Of a DNA stretch of 64,000 bases, positions 57,320-64,000 are shown piece after piece. This DNA comes from an uncultured Rhizobiaceae group bacterium (GTDB lineage: Bacteria > Pseudomonadota > Alphaproteobacteria > Rhizobiales > Rhizobiaceae). Where the stretch lies: NCBI GenBank assembly GCA_937958815.1, contig CALGMR010000020.1, positions 1 through 64,000 on the forward strand, given 5' to 3'. The translations under genes and the position numbers were made by a program. Each line of letters opens with the position of its first letter. Position 1 is the first letter of the stretch. The notes under the pieces were generated by a model that ran no database searches, had not been told where the DNA came from, and saw only the letters and a program-made list of their open reading frames with translations.

Positions 57320-57757
57320 ATGCAATACTGGTTGTTCAAATCCGAACCTTTCAAATGGTCTTGGGAGCAGCAAAAAGCAAAGGGTGATGTGGGAGAGGAA
57401 TGGGATGGCATTCGCAATTACCAAGCGCGCAATTTCATGCGCACAATGGAAGTTGGTGACCGCGCCTTTTTCTATCATTCAAACGAAGGTCTGAATGTCG
57501 TGGGCATTGCCGAAGTCAGTGCGCCATCGGCACCGGATTCCACAACCGATGACGAACGTTGGGATTGTGTTCACATTCGCGCTTTGGCCGACATGCCAAA
57601 CCCAGTGACTTTGAAAGACGTGAAGGCAAACGAAAAGTTGTCTGATATGTCGCTCGTCACTTCTATGCGTCTTTCTGTACAACCCGTGAAACCAGATGAA
57701 TGGGTTGAGGTGTGCCGCATGGGTGGCATTCATCCTGAAACTTTGAAGCCTGTTTAG
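57320..57757 (+). CDS. EVE domain-containing protein
   Basis: A 145-residue single-domain protein of the EVE/PUA-like fold (thymocyte nuclear protein 1 family). It shows YWLFKSEPFKWSWEQQ, W.GIRNYQARNFMR.M..GD.AFFYHSN, GIAEV and the DEWVEVCRMGGI end. EVE domains bind modified bases such as 5-methylcytosine in DNA or RNA. AGGAG precedes the ATG. It ends overlapping the stop codon of the convergent sodium channel gene by four bases. Confidence 0.93.
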   Translation: MQYWLFKSEPFKWSWEQQKAKGDVGEEWDGIRNYQARNFMRTMEVGDRAFFYHSNEGLNVVGIAEVSAPSAPDSTTDDERWDCVHIRALADMPNPVTLKDVKANEKLSDMSLVTSMRLSVQPVKPDEWVEVCRMGGIHPETLKPV

Positions 57758-58536
57758 GTTTTCTTCAATTCAGCAATCTCACGACGCAACGCTTTTATTT
57801 CGGACAAGATTTCTTCTTGTTCGTTGTGCAATTGATTGCGGTCTTCAGCAGCCTCCAGATCATGTTCGGCCTGCATCGCTGAAACGATGATACCGATGAA
57901 CAAGTTCAGCACTGTGAACGTGGTGGACATGATGAATGGAATGAAAAACGCCCAAGCATACGGGAATTTCTCCATCACGGGCCGTACAATTCCCATCGAC
58001 CAACTTTCCAATGTCATAATTTGAAAGAGCGAATAGGCCGATGCTCCAAGCGTACCAAACCATTCCGGAAATGATGGACCAAACAGCTTTGTGGCCATCA
58101 CCGAGAATACGTAAAACACCAAAACCATAAGAACAGAAATAGAGCCCATACCAGGCAAAGCGGCAATCAATCCTGTGACCACGTTTCGAAGCGATGGAAT
58201 AACGGACAGAAGGCGCAGAATTCGTAAAATGCGGAAGGCACGCAAAACCGAGAAACCAGCCGATGCTGGTACCAGCGCGATGCCGACAATGATAAGATCA
58301 AACACGCGCCATGGGTCGAGGAAGAAACGCCAGCGGTGAACAAAAAATCTGGCCAACAATTCAGCTACGAATATGTAGAGGATCACATTGTCCAAAGCGT
58401 GCAGATATGAGCCAAAGTTTGCCATAACGCGATCGCTTGTTTCCAAGCCAAGAATAATCGCGTTGAGAATCACCAAACCAATAATTGTATATTCAAATTT
58501 GCGGTTGGATATCAGGTTTGCAAGTGTCTCGCGCAT
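57754..58536 (-). CDS. Bacterial voltage-gated sodium channel (NaChBac/NavAb family)
   Basis: A 260-residue single-domain, six-helix cation channel that assembles as a tetramer. The voltage sensor S4 carries arginines every third residue (Arg99, 102, 105, 108 in RAFRILRILRLL). The selectivity filter at 175-181 is TLESWSM, identical to that of sodium-selective NavAb. A charged C-terminal coiled coil (EAAEDRNQLHNEQEEILSEI) follows S6 and is the usual tetramerisation element. The ATG at 58536 has AAGGAA seven bases upstream, better than 58560. Such channels occur in marine and alkaliphilic bacteria and support motility or pH homeostasis. Confidence 0.93.
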   Translation of the reverse strand: MRETLANLISNRKFEYTIIGLVILNAIILGLETSDRVMANFGSYLHALDNVILYIFVAELLARFFVHRWRFFLDPWRVFDLIIVGIALVPASAGFSVLRAFRILRILRLLSVIPSLRNVVTGLIAALPGMGSISVLMVLVFYVFSVMATKLFGPSFPEWFGTLGASAYSLFQIMTLESWSMGIVRPVMEKFPYAWAFFIPFIMSTTFTVLNLFIGIIVSAMQAEHDLEAAEDRNQLHNEQEEILSEIKALRREIAELKKT

Positions 58537-58709
58537 GGATGAATTCCTTGGCCCAATCATTCTTCGTCACATAATGTGCAACAGGGCAATTGTCAGCCCT
58601 TATGTAAGAAAAGATTTCAGCAAGCCCAACACTTGTGTTCGCTCACTTGTATGCGACAGTGAGCTGCCTACATGATGATTCTTCACTTAAGAACAATTCG
58701 GAACACCTA

Positions 58710-60761
58710 ATGCCTCTCAACAATGCGCTCATCGATTGGAACGGTCCTATGGGACTGCCGGATTTTACCAAGATTGATCCATCAGATTTTGCACCCGCTT
58801 TCGAAATTGCTTTCAAACACGACCGAGACGCGGTGAATGCAATTGCGGACAATCCGGATGCACCAACATTTGAAAACACGATTGATGCCTTGGAAGCTCC
58901 AACCGACAAAAATGCTCAGATGTTGGAGAAAGTGTCAGCGATTTTCTGGAACTTAATGGGTGCGCACAGCAACGATACTTTGCGCGAATTGGAACGCGAC
59001 ATTGCTCCTAAAATGTCTCGCCATATGTCAGAAACAGCAGCAAACAAAAACCTGTTCAAACGCATTGATACCCTTTGGCAAGATCGCGACAGTCTTGGAC
59101 TGACACACGAACAGTCCCGCGTATTGGAAAAACATTGGAAGAATTTTGTGCGCGCCGGAGCGGCACTCAATGATGATGAACAAAAACAACTCGCAGAGAT
59201 GAACGCAGAGCTCGCACAATTGGGTTCATCGTTTTCGCAAAACATTTTGGCTGATGAAGCAGACTGGTCACTTATTTTAGAGGAAGAAGAAGATTTAGCC
59301 GGGCTTCCCGATTTTTTAAAGAGCGCCATGCAGGCGGCTGCAAAAGAACGTGGCCATGAGGGCAAGCACGCCGTTACGCTGTCACGTTCCATTATCGATC
59401 CATTCCTTACATTCAGCGAACGCCGTGATCTTCGCGAAAAAGCGTTTCGGGCTTGGACTGCACGTGGCGAAAATGAAGGCGACCGTGACAACCGCGCCAT
59501 CGTTGCAAGAACAGTCATGCTGCGCCAACAAAAGGCCGAACTTTTGGGATACCAAAGCTTCGCGCATTTCAAACTCGAAAACCAAATGGCAAAAGAACCG
59601 ACAGCTGTAACTGATCTCCTTGAAAAAGTGTGGGAGCGCGCTGTCGATAAAGCCACACAAGAACAGGCAGAACTCGAAACTCTGATTGCAAATACAGGCC
59701 ACAATCATCCTGTTGAGCCATGGGACTGGCGCCACTATTCTGAAAAATTGCGCGCAGAAAAGTTTGATTTCGACGAGGCCGAACTAAAACCATATCTCAC
59801 CCTCGACAATATCATTGCAGCTTCGTTTGATGTGGCCAATCGATTGTTTGCAATCACAGTTGAAGAGCACAAGGACGTTGAAGCTTACCATCCCGATGTG
59901 CGCACATTTGAAGTGAAAAATGCTGACGGTAGTCATCGCGCTGTCTTCTTGGCCGATTATTTCGCGCGCGCTTCAAAACGCTCTGGAGCCTGGATGAGTG
60001 GTTTCCAAGGCCAACATAAATTGAATGGTGGGGAAACGCCGATCATCATCAATGTGATGAATTTTGCCAAAGCACCAGAAGGTGAACAAACGCTGCTGTC
60101 GCTGGATGATGCCCGAACACTGTTTCACGAATTCGGTCACGCACTGCACGGCATTTTATCTGATGTGACTTATCCTTCAGTGTCCGGCACATCAGTGGCA
60201 CGTGATTTCGTAGAATTGCCAAGCCAACTTTATGAACACTGGCTCACATTGCCAGACGTCTTGTCAAAACATGCCCGTCATGTGGAAACGGGCGAACCGA
60301 TCCCGCAGGCATTGTTGGACAAAGTTCTGTCGGCTTCGAAGTTCAATGCAGGCTTTAATGCAGTGGAATTCACGTCTTCAGCATTGGTTGATATGGAATT
60401 CCACAAAGCGCATGACAAACCCATTAAAGATATTGTCGCTTTTGAAAAAGATGCGCTGCAACGCCTTGGAATGCCATCGGCAATCACCATGCGTCATCGC
60501 ACACCGCACTTTGCCCATGTGTTTTCAGGCGACGGATATTCCGCGGGCTATTACAGCTACATGTGGTCAGAAGTTCTCGATGCAGACGCATTCTCGGCTT
60601 TTGAAGAAACAGGCGACACGTTCGACCAAGATATGGCCAAACGTTTGCACGACCACATCTATTCTGCGGGTGGGTCTGTGGATGCAGAAGAGACCTACAA
60701 AGCCTTCCGTGGCAAAATGCCGACAGCCGACGCAATGATTGAAAAACGCGGATTGGCATAG
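58710..60761 (+). CDS. M3 family metallopeptidase (oligopeptidase A/Dcp-like)
   Basis: A 683-residue zinc peptidase that degrades short peptides in the cytoplasm, including cleaved signal peptides. The zinc motif HEFGHALHG starts at residue 473 (HExxH), and the third-ligand region is SGTSVARDFVELPSQLYEHW. The C-terminal substrate loop (GDGYSAGYYSYMWSEVLDADAF) is complete. The ATG at 58710 gives the family N-terminus; the frame extends 25 codons upstream without conserved residues. It diverges from the sodium channel gene. Confidence 0.93.
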   Translation: MPLNNALIDWNGPMGLPDFTKIDPSDFAPAFEIAFKHDRDAVNAIADNPDAPTFENTIDALEAPTDKNAQMLEKVSAIFWNLMGAHSNDTLRELERDIAPKMSRHMSETAANKNLFKRIDTLWQDRDSLGLTHEQSRVLEKHWKNFVRAGAALNDDEQKQLAEMNAELAQLGSSFSQNILADEADWSLILEEEEDLAGLPDFLKSAMQAAAKERGHEGKHAVTLSRSIIDPFLTFSERRDLREKAFRAWTARGENEGDRDNRAIVARTVMLRQQKAELLGYQSFAHFKLENQMAKEPTAVTDLLEKVWERAVDKATQEQAELETLIANTGHNHPVEPWDWRHYSEKLRAEKFDFDEAELKPYLTLDNIIAASFDVANRLFAITVEEHKDVEAYHPDVRTFEVKNADGSHRAVFLADYFARASKRSGAWMSGFQGQHKLNGGETPIIINVMNFAKAPEGEQTLLSLDDARTLFHEFGHALHGILSDVTYPSVSGTSVARDFVELPSQLYEHWLTLPDVLSKHARHVETGEPIPQALLDKVLSASKFNAGFNAVEFTSSALVDMEFHKAHDKPIKDIVAFEKDALQRLGMPSAITMRHRTPHFAHVFSGDGYSAGYYSYMWSEVLDADAFSAFEETGDTFDQDMAKRLHDHIYSAGGSVDAEETYKAFRGKMPTADAMIEKRGLA

Positions 60762-60786
60762 GCCAATTGAAACCAAGGGATCGACC

Positions 60787-61071
60787 ATGGCGGAAATACT
60801 GAACGGCAACCAAAGAGAAGAAGCTCTCGCCACACTTTCTGGTTGGGATGCAACCGACACCTCACTATCAAAAACGTTTGTGTTTAAGAATTTCGTTGAG
60901 GCTTTCGGTTTCATGACCCAAGCCGCCATTGTTGCAGAAAAGATGAACCATCATCCTGAATGGTCAAATGTCTATAAGACAGTCAACGTAACGCTCACCA
61001 CCCATGATGCAGGCGGCATAACCGAACTTGATATCAACCTGGCGAAGCACATGGATGAATTGGCGTCGTAA
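60787..61071 (+). CDS. phhB: 4a-hydroxytetrahydrobiopterin dehydratase (pterin-4a-carbinolamine dehydratase)
   Basis: A 94-residue protein with the whole PCD fold: LSGWDATDTSLSKTFVFKNFVEAFGFM, the active-site histidines and tryptophan in EKMNHHPEWSNVYKTV, and LTTHDAGGITELDI.LA. It recycles pterin after aromatic amino acid hydroxylation. No hydroxylase is next to it here. AAGGGA precedes the ATG at 60787. It lies 25 bp after the peptidase gene and probably shares its transcript. Confidence 0.95.
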   Translation: MAEILNGNQREEALATLSGWDATDTSLSKTFVFKNFVEAFGFMTQAAIVAEKMNHHPEWSNVYKTVNVTLTTHDAGGITELDINLAKHMDELAS

Positions 61072-61121
61072 ATTGACGCCAATATTATCCGCAAACATTC
61101 AAGTTTGAGCGCACCGACTTT

Positions 61122-61907
61122 TTATTTGGGCGCCATGCGAATGGCACCATCCAGACGGATGCATTCAGCGTTCAGCATTTCATTCTCACAAATGTGCTGA
61201 ACCAATGATGCATATTCTTCAGGTCGACCAAGACGCGAGGGAAATGGCACAGATGCTGAAAGAGCTTTCACGGCTTCTTCTGGCAGGCCTTCGAACAACG
61301 GCGTTTTAAACAGCCCGGGTAGAATAGAACACACGCGCACGCCATCCCGCGCGAGGTCACGTGCGATTGGCAAAGTCATCCCTTTTACTCCGCCTTTCGA
61401 TGCGGAATATGCTGCCTGACCAATCTGGCCATCCTCAGCAGCAACAGAAGCTGTATTTATAATGACGCCGCGCTCACCGTCATCTGTGATAGGATCTAAA
61501 TCGACCATCCTCTGGGCAGCATGTGCGATGCAATTGAAAGTACCGATCAAATTGATGTTGATCGTCTTGGCAAAAAGAGCAAGGTCGTGAGTGCGAACAG
61601 CGCCTGTTTCGCGGTCACGGGAAACTGTTTTCATCGCAACGCCAATGCCAGCGCAATTGACCAGAACCCGTTCAACGCCGTGGGCTTTACGCGCGGCTTC
61701 AAACCCTGATGCCACACTGTCTGTATTGGAAACATCAACTTTCCAGAAAGCACCGCCTATCTCGTCAGCAACGCTTTTCCCGCGTTCCTCGTTCAAATCA
61801 AAGAGGCAAACTTTAACCCCGTGGGATGCCAAACGTCTTGCTGAAGCTTCACCCAATCCAGATGCTCCGCCTGTGACAATTGCAGCATAATCACCATTCA
61901 ATTTCAT
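61122..61907 (-). CDS. SDR family oxidoreductase (3-hydroxyacyl-CoA dehydrogenase type-2-like)
   Basis: A 261-residue short-chain dehydrogenase. It shows the TGGASGLGEA cofactor motif, Asp-containing CLFDLNEERG (NAD preference), NCAGIG, and the catalytic serine and YSASK tyrosine-lysine pair near residues 150-170. The INLIGTFNC..HAA..M and RIDGAIRM-like end (here RLDGAIRMAPK) match the HSD17B10/FadB2-type group that oxidises 3-hydroxyacyl-CoA in fatty or branched-chain acid degradation. Substrate assignment is by resemblance only. It is divergent from the YkvA gene. Confidence 0.9.
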   Translation of the reverse strand: MKLNGDYAAIVTGGASGLGEASARRLASHGVKVCLFDLNEERGKSVADEIGGAFWKVDVSNTDSVASGFEAARKAHGVERVLVNCAGIGVAMKTVSRDRETGAVRTHDLALFAKTININLIGTFNCIAHAAQRMVDLDPITDDGERGVIINTASVAAEDGQIGQAAYSASKGGVKGMTLPIARDLARDGVRVCSILPGLFKTPLFEGLPEEAVKALSASVPFPSRLGRPEEYASLVQHICENEMLNAECIRLDGAIRMAPK

Positions 61908-61986
61908 ATCTTTTAACCCTTCTTACCGTTTCGACCCATCTTACCGAAGGGATAACCTTGCAGTTTACGCACCAGCTTCCCATATT

Positions 61987-62409
61987 ATGTCTATGAACGA
62001 CAAGATAACCGAAGAAGATGTACGCGCAATATTGCTGCCTGTTTCCGCCGAAAAAACAAAACGGCGCGAGGAAACCGTTCGAAAGCAGTTCTGGCCAAAA
62101 TTAAGATCTTTTGCAGCCCGCGTGCCTTTTGCGGCGGATGCGGTTGCTGCATATTATTGTGCAACAGACACCAAAACGCCCTTAAAGGTGCGCGGTACAT
62201 TGTTTGCTGCATTGGCATATTTCATCATGCCGATTGATATGGTTCCCGACATATTGGCTTTTGTGGGTTTAGGAGACGACATCGCTGTGTTCACCGCTGC
62301 ATTTACTCTGGTCCAATCGCACGTGACCGATGAGCACCGCGAAAAAGCGCGCGCGGCGATAGAACGCGAAAAGCTATCACAAACAGATCAGCCCAAAACC
62401 CCTAGCTGA
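61987..62409 (+). CDS. YkvA family (DUF1232) membrane protein
   Basis: A 140-residue protein. The DUF1232 core PLKVRGTLFAALAYFIMPIDMVPDILAFVGLGDDIAVF (residues about 58-95) forms the characteristic short hydrophobic hairpin; soluble, basic helices flank it. The function of the family is unknown. ATG codons at 61987 and 61993 are both possible, with no clear ribosome-binding site. It converges on the quinone-oxidoreductase gene, overlapping it by eight bases at the 3' ends. Confidence 0.9.
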   Translation: MSMNDKITEEDVRAILLPVSAEKTKRREETVRKQFWPKLRSFAARVPFAADAVAAYYCATDTKTPLKVRGTLFAALAYFIMPIDMVPDILAFVGLGDDIAVFTAAFTLVQSHVTDEHREKARAAIEREKLSQTDQPKTPS

Positions 62410-63376
62410 CACGCAACAGAACTTTGCCTTTCACATCACGCGCTGCAATTTTATTCAAAGCAGCTTCTGCTTCTTCTAACGGGAAAACAGAATCCACGTG
62501 CGGTTTCAAAGTGCCATCCGCCAACCAGCCCAGCAGGTCATCAATGTTTTGACGATTGCCTTCAGGATCACGCATTGTGAACGTGCCCCAAAAAACTCCA
62601 CGCAAATCTGCACCCTTTAACAAAGCTAAGTTCAACGGAATTTTTGGAATTGGGCCAGCTGCAAACCCGATCACGAGAAAACGACCTTCCCACGCGATAG
62701 AACGAAAAGCGGCTTCAGAAAAATCGCCTCCGACTGGATCATAGATCACATCCACACCTTTGCCGCCTGTGCGTTTTTTCAACTGATCTTTTAAGTCTTC
62801 ATCGGTGTAATTAACGCCTTCATCAGCCCCGCACTGTTTTGCAAAGTCGAGCTTGTCGTCACTCGAGGCGCAAGCGATCACGTGTGCACCCATGATTTTA
62901 CCAAGCTCTACTGCGGCTTGCCCCACACCGCCCGAAGCACCAAGAACCGCCAGTGTTTCACCCGCTTTCAATTCGCCACGATCTTTCAACGCATGATAAG
63001 ACGTGCCGTAAGTCACCATAATGCAAGCAGCTTGTTCATCCGTCACACCTTCAGGAATGTGCGACAAAACGATTTCTGGAGCCGCAACAAACTCTCGCGC
63101 TGACCCTTGCACATAACCGCAAACGCGATCACCTGCCTTAAATCGCGTCACCCCTTCACCCACACTGTCCACAACACCAGACAATTCGGAGGATATAGAA
63201 AATGGCCGCGGCGGTTTGATCTGGTATTTGTCTTCAATAATCAAGCAATCAAAAAAGTTCAGCGCTGCTATATTGACCTTGATCAGCACTTCACCTTTGC
63301 GCGGAGCAGGTTTTTCAATGTTTTCCACCACCAGTGTGGAAGGTGGGCCGACTTCTTTCGATAACAGAGCTTTCAT
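62402..63376 (-). CDS. NADPH:quinone oxidoreductase family protein (zinc-free MDR)
   Basis: A 324-residue medium-chain reductase. The N-terminal GroES-like domain (GEVLIKVNIAALNFFDCLI) precedes a Rossmann domain with VLGASGGVGQAAVELGK and the ASSDDKL..A...GAD.G..Y strand. The zinc-ligand cysteines of alcohol dehydrogenases are absent. This fits the quinone oxidoreductase/zeta-crystallin group, which reduces quinones or enoyl compounds with NADPH. It is divergent from the SpoU methyltransferase gene across 97 bp. Confidence 0.92.
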   Translation of the reverse strand: MKALLSKEVGPPSTLVVENIEKPAPRKGEVLIKVNIAALNFFDCLIIEDKYQIKPPRPFSISSELSGVVDSVGEGVTRFKAGDRVCGYVQGSAREFVAAPEIVLSHIPEGVTDEQAACIMVTYGTSYHALKDRGELKAGETLAVLGASGGVGQAAVELGKIMGAHVIACASSDDKLDFAKQCGADEGVNYTDEDLKDQLKKRTGGKGVDVIYDPVGGDFSEAAFRSIAWEGRFLVIGFAAGPIPKIPLNLALLKGADLRGVFWGTFTMRDPEGNRQNIDDLLGWLADGTLKPHVDSVFPLEEAEAALNKIAARDVKGKVLLRVS

Positions 63377-63473
63377 CTAATTTACGTCTCTTTCAAAAAT
63401 TTCAGTTCAGCTTAGTCCAGCCAGATGCACCTTGCCAATTGCTGATATCCAAATGACACGATAAAGAAGTCCT

Positions 63474-64000
63474 ATGAAAGCACGAGGATATTTTGGCATC
63501 GGGGTGGAAGGCATTTCCAAACCGAACAATTTTGGAAACTTATCGCGCACAGCCTATGGGTTTGGTGCGAGTTTTGTGTTCACCGTATCACCAGGAAAAC
63601 GATTTAGGGTTCCTGATTCAGACACCACGCGCAGTGATGAACACATGCCTTGGTATACTTTTGACAGTTTAGACACGATGCAATTGCCTGATGATTGCCG
63701 GCTTGTGGGTGTTGAACTGACAGATGATGCAATTGAACTGCAGAGTTTCCGCCATCCCACCAAAGCCGCTTATGTTTTGGGTCCTGAAAATGGCTCGCTC
63801 TCACCAGAATTGACTGCGCGTTGCGAATTCATCGTTAAAATTCCAACCCTGTTTTGTCTCAACGTGGCCACAGCCGGCGCAATTATTATGTATGACCGAA
63901 TGACATGTTTGGGCCGCTATGCTGAACGACCTGTAAAGGTTGGAGGGCCGGTAGAAGGGATAAAACCTCACCATTATGGCAAACCCACCTACCGCGCAGG
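63474..64000 (+). CDS. SpoU/TrmH family RNA 2'-O-methyltransferase (N-terminal part, cut by window edge)
   Basis: An open frame of at least 175 codons from the ATG at 63474 to the right edge without a stop. It begins KARGYFGIGVEGISKPNNFGNLSRTAYGFGASFVF, where N-x-G-x-x-R is motif 1 of the SPOUT methyltransferases. Motif 2 is YVLGPENGSLSPEL and motif 3 is CLNVATAGAIIMYDRM, so the SAM-binding knot is complete. Such enzymes methylate the 2'-hydroxyl of tRNA or rRNA ribose; the target cannot be told. The C-terminal tail lies outside the window. Confidence 0.88.
   Translation, partial: MKARGYFGIGVEGISKPNNFGNLSRTAYGFGASFVFTVSPGKRFRVPDSDTTRSDEHMPWYTFDSLDTMQLPDDCRLVGVELTDDAIELQSFRHPTKAAYVLGPENGSLSPELTARCEFIVKIPTLFCLNVATAGAIIMYDRMTCLGRYAERPVKVGGPVEGIKPHHYGKPTYRA

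Overview
The window looks like chromosome of a marine alphaproteobacterium of the order Hyphomicrobiales (Rhizobiales). The grounds are the dapF-mtaB-ftsY-ccmABCDG-acnA-DUF1223-DUF2794 neighbourhood, the ffh-chorismate mutase-rpsP-rimM group, the tsaD-gpsA-EVE group and family-level similarity of almost every protein. Base composition is near half GC by eye. I see no insertion sequence, prophage, CRISPR array, tRNA or rRNA.

Layout. 1-1.3 kb: the start of a large secreted DUF11-type repeat protein that runs off the left edge, behind an AT-rich upstream region containing a full CtrA-type box. 1.6-8.7 kb: leuD and accessory enzymes (DUF3237, DUF1737 plus a membrane protein, phosphotransacetylase, 2-hydroxyacid dehydrogenase, CoA transferase coupled to a glutathione transferase, phosphodiester glycosidase, VOC protein). 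8.8-10.2 kb: leuC. 10.3-13.2 kb: ffh-chorismate mutase-rpsP-rimM on the minus strand. 13.3-13.4 kb: a candidate small RNA. 13.6-15.6 kb: a small ORF, a Tat-exported metallo-hydrolase and an acetyltransferase. 15.6-22.6 kb: a tight plus-strand run dapF-mtaB-ftsY-ccmABCDG (tRNA modification, SRP receptor, haem export and cytochrome c maturation). 22.6-28.7 kb: yciB, acnA, DUF1223, a second candidate small RNA, DUF2794 and trmD. 28.9-33 kb: rplS, an M23 peptidase, leuB, DUF4174 and a nitroreductase.

33.1-42.0 kb is the most distinctive part: a six-gene operon with a cupin-type regulator, two DMGDH/sarcosine-dehydrogenase-like flavoproteins with GcvT domains, a homocysteine S-methyltransferase, an isocitrate lyase/PEP mutase family enzyme and a non-pyrrolysine MttB-family methyltransferase. 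It reads as a methylated-amine demethylation and one-carbon module feeding methionine and tetrahydrofolate pools. A 27-bp inverted repeat ahead of the regulator is a candidate operator.

42.1-64 kb is mostly housekeeping: pyruvate carboxylase, an SDR, the tesA/ybbA/ybbP-like trio, a Bax-inhibitor-1 protein, an acetyltransferase, an Atg22-type MFS protein, purH, tsaD-gpsA-EVE, a bacterial voltage-gated sodium channel, an M3 oligopeptidase, pterin dehydratase, an SDR, a YkvA protein, a quinone-reductase-like enzyme and the start of a SpoU-type RNA methyltransferase cut by the right edge.

The usual rpsP-rimM-trmD-rplS operon is split into two blocks 17 kb apart. One inversion of the segment from rimM to DUF2794 would explain the layout. 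Homology calls are made by reading the sequence; no database search was run.
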